NCBI RefSeq assembly: GCF_022458985.1
Contig: NC_061781.1
Span: 5,068,501 to 5,132,500, forward strand
From: Mugil cephalus
Taxonomy: Eukaryota; Chordata; Actinopteri; Mugiliformes; Mugilidae
DNA length: 64,000 nt
Direction: 5' to 3'
The translations under genes were made by a program, and so were the position numbers. The notes under the pieces were generated by a model. The model made no database searches, was not told the origin of the DNA, and worked only from the letters and a program-made list of their open reading frames with translations. Of this stretch, positions 56,949 through 64,000 are shown one piece after another; positions within the stretch are counted from its first letter, which is position 1; each line of letters opens with the position of its first letter.

Positions 56949-59900
56949 ATGGCCCCTATTCCACCGGGGATCCGCTTGCTCGTGTCCTTCAACAGGGAGC
57001 AGTGGTGAGTGTAAATCTGACTCTGACTGGCTGCTTCCGTCCTTAAAGAGTCATTTCTAACAAATACCAATGTCCATGCTCCACGCCTTCATTTGTGTGC
57101 TACCTTATTGTGTGTTCTCTTTACAGGTACAGAGCTCTCACCTTTATCCTAACCTTCCTGCTATACACCAGCTTCCATCTGTCCAGGAAACCCATTAGCA
57201 TTGTCAAGGTAATGCACACTATCAGCTCTTCCACAAACCCTGTAGATAATGTTATGATCATGTGCTGCATCTCAGCACTGTTCATAAAATATTTGATCTG
57301 TTCAGGCCACGTGTTAGTGTCTGTCCTAGGTAATTGGATCATGAGTGACCACCTTAAAGCCCAGGTGTGAACACACAGCCCGAATCACATTAGACCTCCT
57401 GCTCAACAGGGGCGGTGTTGATGTCCGAACATTAGTAATAAGCCTATTTTGAAATATTCTATCCTTGTAGCTGTTTATTACCAGATGGTATTTATTATGA
57501 TGAAGCTGCGTGTGATTCTGTCGACGCATCGGCATGTGGTTAATTATTGATGTGGTCACGTTGATGTATGAGGAGCCGTGTGGAGTTGTCTTGATTCACC
57601 TCTATGACCTGACATCATGATGCGCAACTTCCAGGATTTTGGTCATAATCTGAGTTTTGTGCTGTGTCAATGCAAAGATCAATAAATAATAATCCAATAT
57701 GTGTGCCAAAGTCATGATGCACACATAACCATAACCAGCACACAGTGCTGTTTATGGTTCTGAAACAGCTGTAGAGCTCACAGACTGTATAAAGATGGAC
57801 GGTAGAACTACTCCTCAAAAGTGGAGTCAAACCAAGTAGAGCTTTCCCTGTATAGGTCATAAGCTCCACCCCCTCCATGTTAGTGAATGGGACTTGGGCT
57901 GAATTTAAATTCTTAAAAATACACGTCAAATCATTTTTTTCAAGGATAGTTTAATTCATTTTCGATATTTAATATAATGTCGATGCACGTTCAATATTTA
58001 GCATGAGTTTCTTTTTTTTTTTTAAGAACTATTTTTAAAAATAAGTATGGCGTGTAGTCCAACATTTCCTTGTAACTGGTGGAGGTAGAGCAGAGCGTAG
58101 TATTAATTAAAGGAAAACACAAGTGAGTCTGGAGGAAGTGTGGCCAGGTCATTGATATCGTGGCTCCTTGTGGTTCCACACTCGAACTGTGCTGATCAGA
58201 CTCTGGCTCCAAAGTCGGAAGATGGTGCTGCGTATACCTGGAAAAATCAGTTTTGTCAATGCTTGGAAGTGGGGACACATTGTCCATATTTACACAGTCC
58301 ACAGTAGAGATCCCTTAGCAGCTGTTACACTATTCTACTGCGCCCCAAATGATGTTGGTGTTGGTGACTACAGAGCTTGAAGCTGAGATCACATCTATAG
58401 TGCTGGTTGGAAACATGGAAAGACATTTTAATGCCAGGTGTGAACACAGTCACTTGTGATCAGATTACCCAGGACGGATGTTAATGCACAGTCTGAATGG
58501 GGCCTTTGTGTTCATGTATTTAACAAGGTTGAGGTGGAAGTGTTTGCCATCAACTCATAGTATGCTTTGTGTACTTTGAGCAATATAGCAGATACTCCCA
58601 TTCTCTTAAAACAAATATTGTGGATTGTGTTGTTTTGCAAGAAACAGGATAACACAGGCCAGCAGCTCATGTCATAGGCAAAACAAATGGAGGAGGCTGT
58701 CACACAGGGCTATGTGACAGTGGTTTTCTCTTCAGTCAGACTTGTATAAAGATTATAGGTTAGGTGAAAAATAGGAATTGGTTTTGCCTTATTCACTGGT
58801 TATTATTTATTTTTTATTTGACAGAGCGAGCTTCATAAGAACTGCTCTGGCAGCGAACTTGTCACGAGTTCCTTGAGCAGCGGCATTGGCCAGCATCCTC
58901 CCCCCCAATCGCTCCACACAGAAAGGGACTGCGGCTGGAAGCCTTTTGGTTTGTTTCCGTTTCACTCTCCTGTTGAAGCTCTCGTGTCTGTGCTATTTGT
59001 ATGGTGTGTGTAGAGGTAGAACCACAATGCATAGTACACTTATTTTGCTTTAGTATTACTGCCTCCTAAATAAAAAGCTAAAATATTACATATAAAAATA
59101 AATGTGCTCAAGCAAACACTTTTTTTCTGTAACATTGATAAAAGAAGAATTTGCCGGCATAACGATCAGAAAATACACTGCAGATGATCTGTCTGTATGC
59201 ACAGTCCGTAATCAAACTATTTCTCTTTCTCTTAGATAAAAGCAACTATAAACAGCTATTGGGATACATGGACCTCTCTTTCCTTTTTGCCTACGCAGTT
59301 GGAATGTACCTCAGGTGAGATGGCATGAATGGAAAGGGAAGTTTTATTCCTTCAGATGTAAGTTACAGCAGCCAGTAAAAGAATAAAAGGTACCAGTGTG
59401 TATAAATGCTATAAAAGCAAGTCAGCAAGAGGAAAAGAGGCAGCGTGAGTAACAGAGAAACTCGGTAGATAAGGAATGATAACTCAGACTAATGCTAACA
59501 GGCTGACGTCCAAGAAGGACACACAGCTGTGATACTCAACTCTAAGTAATATCACATGATCAGGCAGGATCTTGGAGCGGAGAGAACTTGATGGAGAGCT
59601 GGAAAGCCTGTGGGCAGATAATGTGTTGAAACCTCAGGTAGCAGGAAAATTAAGAAAGCTGGCTCCCATAGACCATTTTGTCTTAGCTTTGCACAGTACT
59701 TGCTGTGTCATAATTTAGTTTCTCCTGTTTAGGAATCAGCTCTACTCTTATATGATTTTATTCCAATAAGTGGATTTGTTCACAAGAGGCAGCGCAAATG
59801 TTGTTAATTCCTTTAAAAAAGTGTTTAATGTAAATGTTTTTTAATTCTCTATTTGCTTTTATGTGACAGAAAATTCATGAGACAAAAGAGTTCGAATTCA

Positions 59901-60743
59901 GTTAGCAATTTATTTTAAGAAAATTACATAAATTGCTATGGTTGAAATGATGTCATCACTGTGCGGCCTTGCAGCGGCATCATCGGGGAACGCCTGCCCA
60001 TTCGGCTGTACCTGACGGTGGGCATGCTGACCAGTGGCCTTTTCACCTGCCTGTTTGGCCTGGGCTACATCTACAACATCCACAGCTTACAATTCTATAT
60101 ATTTGTCCAGGTGAGTGTAGAGCTATGGTTTTAATGAAAATTGTAATATATGCAGCTTTTCTCAGACGTCTTGAAACTGATTCTCAGGGACTCAATAAGA
60201 TAACTAGTTCTTATGGCGTTATGTAAGTAGCACTCACAAGCGGATGCGGGATGTCATTTAATCTTGTTTAAACTGTAAAAGCCTATTCCTGAGTATGTTT
60301 GCTCTGAAAACATACTTTGCGTTGAAAACAATTCAGCCTTTTGTCAATGACAGATTGTGATCATGCCACATAGTCTGTAGCTTGAAATGTGTAATTCATG
60401 CACAGGTTACCCAGGTTACTTTGCTTTAGGTGAAAATATCTGCTTGAAGCACAGAGGTAAGAAGCTGTGCTGTTGGAGCTGGCAGGATAAAAGGAATCAT
60501 AAAAATAGATGGCACTGTAAATAGATGTGTGCACATGCACACAAGGACACATTTATGTTCCTAATGATTTCAGACACAGTCACACAAGTAAAATGTGAAC
60601 AACTAATAAAGTATCTGAACAAAACCTGGATCCATAAAATGATTCAACCTTTTGTTAATCTTTCAGGTGGCCAACGGTTTGGTCCAAACAACTGGCTGGC
60701 CCAGTGTAGTGACCTGTATTGGAAACTGGTTTGGAAAAGGAAG
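56949..60743 (+). CDS. slc37a1: Glucose-6-phosphate exchanger SLC37A1 (5' part; continues beyond window)
   Basis: Multi-pass major-facilitator antiporter that exchanges glucose-6-phosphate for phosphate across the ER membrane. Exons: 56949-57004, 57127-57208, 58825-58948, 59236-59314, 59975-60110, 60667-60743; donors and acceptors agree in phase (2,0,1,2,0,2). About 184 residues are present of a family usually a little over 500. The N-terminus MAPIPPGIRLLVSFNREQWY, then LTFILTFLLYTSFHLSRKPI and SIVK, parallels human SLC37A1. A loop with NCS and many Ser follows (exon 3). LSFLFAYAVGMYLSGIIGER, then LPIRLYL, forms the second and third helices with the MFS GxxxER loop. VQTTGWPSVVTCIGNWFGKG is the next helix, ending in the sugar-phosphate exchanger signature region. 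The remaining exons are not in the window; the last 3.2 kb are intron. Alternative: slc37a2, less likely given rrp1 next door. Confidence 0.9.
57779..58303. mobile_element. hAT-type MITE, family A (long copy) in slc37a1 intron 3
   Basis: Left end CACAGACTGTATAAAGATGG; right end contains CCATATTTACACAGTCCACA. Flanking octamers GTAGAGCT (57771-57778) and GTAGAGAT (58304-58311) match at 7 of 8. The interior shares CATAAGCTCCACCCCCTCCA and GTCTGGAGGAAGTGTGG with the other copies. Confidence 0.82.
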
Positions 60744-60814
60744 GTACGCATCAATAATTTCTGACTCTTTACTAGTAGCAGTTTAGAACACAATGGACTT
60801 TTCTCTATACTCAT

Positions 60815-62150
60815 CCTCTTAGATCTTAATGCTGCATTTGATACGGTCAATCCCAATATTTTACTACAGGACCTTGAAAGTGTGATCAAGATTAAAGGAA
60901 CCACATTAGACTGGTTTGAATCATATGTCGGACAGATTCCATCAACATTTATTCTTCCACTTATACAAAAGTAAGGAGTTCCACAGGGTTCTGTGCTAGG
61001 ACCAATATTTTTCACATTATACATGCTTCCGTTCCATTATTAAGAAACACTGCATAAATAATATTTATCAGTTAAAATATTTACCTACGAGGCTTAATTA
61101 AACAAATCAGCTGGTTAAACTCCAAGCATGCCTTAAGGCCATAAAGGGTTGAATGTCCTGTAATATATGACCTGTAATTTTCTACCCTTAAGCTCATGGG
61201 CCATATTTTGCCTTAAACATCTCAGAGATTCATTATCTAATAATTTAGTTTCTCTGGATGGAATTATCTTGACGTCAAGGATTACTGTGAGAAACCTTGG
61301 TGTTGTATTTGACCAGGGTACGTCCTTTAATACACGCATAAAGCAAGTGACCAGGACTTCTTTCATTTGCGTGATATCATCAAAGTGATGCTGAAAACCT
61401 GGTTCATTCAATTCATTACTGTCTCGCTGTTCAAATAGTTCTTTAAAAAGCCTCCAGTTCATTCAGAATACTGCAGCAAGAGAACTGACAGGAGTTGGCA
61501 AGAGAGATCATATTACTCCAGTTTTATCTTCTCATTATGGCTCCCTTTAATTTTAAATTTCCTCCTTACATATAGGACCTTTAAAGGCATAGCTCAACCA
61601 TGTCTGAAAGACCTCATTGTACAATGTCATCACAACAGATCACTTTGATTTCAAAGTGCAGGTCTACTTGTGGTTCCTAGAGTTTCTAAAAGTTGAATGG
61701 GAGGTAGAGACTTCAGCTATCAGCCTTTATAGCATAAAGTGGCATGGAGTGGCATTGTAAAGAGTGTCCTCAATGGAGGACTGTGTTGCGGTGACTGGGT
61801 TTTTTTTTTTGTGCTTTTTTGGGTCTTTTGTTCCCGGTTTGAGTTTGGGAGGCAAACACTGTCTCTACTAAGACTTTCTTCATTGATAAAGCTTATCGTA
61901 AGAGCTGGCACAGGTGACCCTGAACCATCCCTTAGTTACGCTGCTATAGGTCTAGGCTGCTGTGTGACTTCCCATGATGCACTGAGCACCTGTCCTCTGC
62001 TTTCTCTATCCCCTTTTCCCTCCTCCCCCATATTCTTCTTGAGTAGTGTGTTTCTGATCTATGGAGCTGCATACTACTCGCTGGTAGTCCTGGTCTCATC
62101 AACCTGTCCAGTCTCTATGCCTTATATTCCTACCTGAATGCAAAGTTCTC
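60815..62150 (+). mobile_element. Decayed L2-type LINE in slc37a1 intron 7
   Basis: Plus-strand pieces: [20 protein letters not shown] and GVPQGSVLGPIFFTLYML (reverse-transcriptase motifs, 60825-61030), then LLTYRTFKGIAQPCLKDLI-like sequence (61560-61615) and the L2-type 3' tail CAGGTGACCCTGAACCATCC, CCCATGATGCACTGAG (61910-61990). A stop precedes GVPQG and several segments are deleted. A hAT-derived fragment interrupts it at about 61722-61850. Confidence 0.8.
61722..61850. mobile_element. hAT fragment nested in the L2 remnant
   Basis: TTTATAGCATAAAGTGGCAT, then GGAGTGGCATTGTAAAGAGT and GTCCTCAATGGAGGACTGTG, is nearly identical to 62980-63040 inside the hAT element downstream. Element ends are not visible. 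Confidence 0.7.
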
Positions 62151-62840
62151 CAACACGCTAATGACACTCTAATGTTCATACGTTATACCAGTTAACTCAC
62201 ATGTTGTCATGATTATGACCCTGACCTCTTGTTTGAGCCCTATAACAGTAACTTTTGTGACTACTTTATGTACTCGTTAAACATTTCTACAGTCAATATT
62301 GTTAGTGTCAACTGTTTGCATTTTTAGTTTAGTCATGATTGCTTGGACTATCTTTGTATTTGCCAGTGAGGATGCAGCTTCTCAGATTTGTCATCGGAAA
62401 ACTACACAGCCCATCAAATGTTTTTTCTGAAATTATTTGCATGAAACATGAGCTGAATATGACACACAATCAAGATAGCAGCTACCAAGCTATTTTACAA
62501 GCTTTCTACACTTTGTATTATCTACAAACATGTCTGCATTTTGCTGCTCTTAAATTTGCCAAGCAAATATTATAGATAGCCTGCGTAGCACATTAAACAA
62601 CATGTAATCTTGACTACAAATATTAGTTAAGATCAAACAACATTAGCCGAACCTCGCCAACTGCAATTAGTTGAGTCCGTGTCTCTGTACTTTGCCCCAT
62701 TTAGGGGTAGAGACTAAAGCAGCAGTCGGCATACAGTTGTAAAGACTTGTGTTCTTTTGTTCACTAAAAGATAAAAGAAATTCACTGAAAGATAAATGAG
62801 ATTCATAATTTTGGGCTTATTGTTTCCAGTGACTAAGACC

Positions 62841-63515
62841 TAGGGCTGGACAATTATGGAAAAAATAATAATCACGATTATTTTGATTGATATTGAAATC
62901 ACGATTAATAAACACGATTATTCATTAATTTAAAAAAAAAAGTATTTATTGAACCACTGAAACTTTAAATATAACGTTTTATAGCATAAAGTGGCATGGA
63001 GTGGCATTGTGAAGAGTGTCCTCAATGGAGGACTGTGTTGTGGTGGCTGTGGCTGAAGTTGACGCGCTTTTTTGGGTCTTTTTCTCCTTCAGTACTTTGT
63101 CATAGACCACTTTACGGCAGGACTTTAAATGGTTAAATAAATTTGTCGTGTTGCTTTGGGGTGCGGACACGACGGCGCCACAAATTTTGCAAACAATCTC
63201 CTTCTGCTCCACGTCCGACAATTTGAAGTCAGAATGTCTCCCAGTGACCGAAGTTGTCCTACCTTTCTTTTCAGCTATAGGCTCAGGCTGCTTTCTGCCA
63301 TGTTGTCAATGCTCCTTCCACAATTGATCCACACACGTCACACGCTGCTGCAGCTGCACGCGACAGAGGTGCATTCGTGGTGCTTTTACAGTGCAGGAAC
63401 TTGCAAACACGCTGCGCGGCACATTAATCGTTTTTCTTCGATTACAGTGTTTTTATGATCGTGCGAAGCCAAAATCGAAAATCGCGATCAAAATTCGATT
63501 AATCGTCCAGTCCTA
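62841..63515 (-). mobile_element. hAT element carrying a BED zinc-finger exon
   Basis: Ends TAGGGCTGGACAATTATGG and, reversed, TAGGACTGGACGATTAATCG. Flanking octamers CTAAGACC (62833-62840) and CTAAGAAC (63516-63523) match at 7 of 8. On the minus strand, 63221-62979 opens 80 codons starting MSDVEQKEIVCKICGAVVSA, with NLFNHLKSC completing a BED finger (CxxC...HxxxxC) like those at the N-terminus of ZBED-type hAT transposases. The catalytic part is missing, so it is internally deleted and non-autonomous. Confidence 0.85.
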
Positions 63516-63608
63516 CTAAGAACCTTTCACTTTCATAATTTTTTTGCAAACAGAATGTAGTAGAATGTATTTCACTGAGGGTTGGGATCATTTTTCTATC
63601 CTGCAACT

Positions 63609-64000
63609 AGGGTTGGGTGGTATCCAAATTTTGATACCTTCATACCGTCTCCACATTGTACCGCGGTATACGGTATTATCATGACTAATTAAAAATTACG
63701 AAGCACACGTCAGTTTACACAGACCACCTCGAGTGGGAGGAAGCCAGACACAGAAAAAACAAAGAGAATCTGGTGGATTTTCAAAATAAAATACCCCGTG
63801 CAAACTGCCGGTCTAAAAACAGACAAAAGCGAAACTTATTAACTACGTAGCATATTTACACATGTAGAAGCATGTATAGAAGGACATACACCGGGAAAAT
63901 GGCCAAAGCTGAGCAAGTAAACAAAGTCTGGGCTAAACGCTCGCTTCTGAAATGGTCCCGGTAGGACGGGCCCGACAGCATCACCAAACTGTTGGCTTGT
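63609..64000. mobile_element. Start of another DNA repeat, runs off the window
   Basis: CTAGGGTTGGGTGGTATCCA, followed by GATACCTTCATACCGTC and GTACCGCGGTATACGGTATT, is the typical left end of a TAGGGTTGGGCGGTAT-type dispersed fish element. The right end is outside the window. Confidence 0.6.

Overview
The window is a stretch of a teleost (ray-finned fish) nuclear genome. The evidence is multi-exon genes with GT-AG introns, class II cytokine receptors with two extracellular domains (fish CRFB type), Tc1/mariner and hAT transposons, decayed L2, CR1/Rex-like and L1-like retrotransposons, tRNA-derived SINEs and long microsatellites. No bacterial, plasmid, viral or CRISPR features were seen. Gene models were built by hand from splice sites and reading phase.

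Layout: (1) About 1-8900, plus strand: a class II cytokine receptor, best read as crfb5, the fish IFNAR1 counterpart; its signal-peptide exon is not securely placed. (2) 9030-10445: a terminal-inverted-repeat DNA element next to a decayed LINE. (3) 11638-20902, plus strand: a second receptor, crfb6 (ifngr2 counterpart), seven coding exons, 287 aa, with a short uORF just before its start. Its last intron holds a hAT element and a full-length Tc1/mariner element with an open 340-aa transposase and perfect inverted repeats, inserted inside an older MITE. A third DNA element follows the stop codon. (4) 23.3-26 kb: splice and poly(A) signals of an unidentified plus-strand transcript. (5) 30988 to about 35660, minus strand: an unrecognised 97-aa single-pass membrane protein. 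(6) 37210-50862, minus strand: a complete 16-exon rrp1 (RRP1B-like) gene, 870 aa, with a KVTF phosphatase-1 docking motif. (7) About 53.7 kb to the window end, plus strand: the 5' part of slc37a1, with one non-coding exon and six coding exons.

The two receptors lie head-to-tail in the order and orientation of human IFNAR1-IFNGR2 on 21q22.11. rrp1 and slc37a1 have human counterparts on 21q22.3, so the window joins two parts of one human chromosome arm that are far apart in human. The receptors would act in type I and type II interferon (JAK-STAT) signalling, rrp1 in nucleolar pre-rRNA processing, and slc37a1 in glucose-6-phosphate/phosphate exchange at the ER. Nothing suggests these genes form one pathway; they are a syntenic block. 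Much of the non-coding sequence is repeat-derived, and one hAT-type MITE family recurs at least six times.
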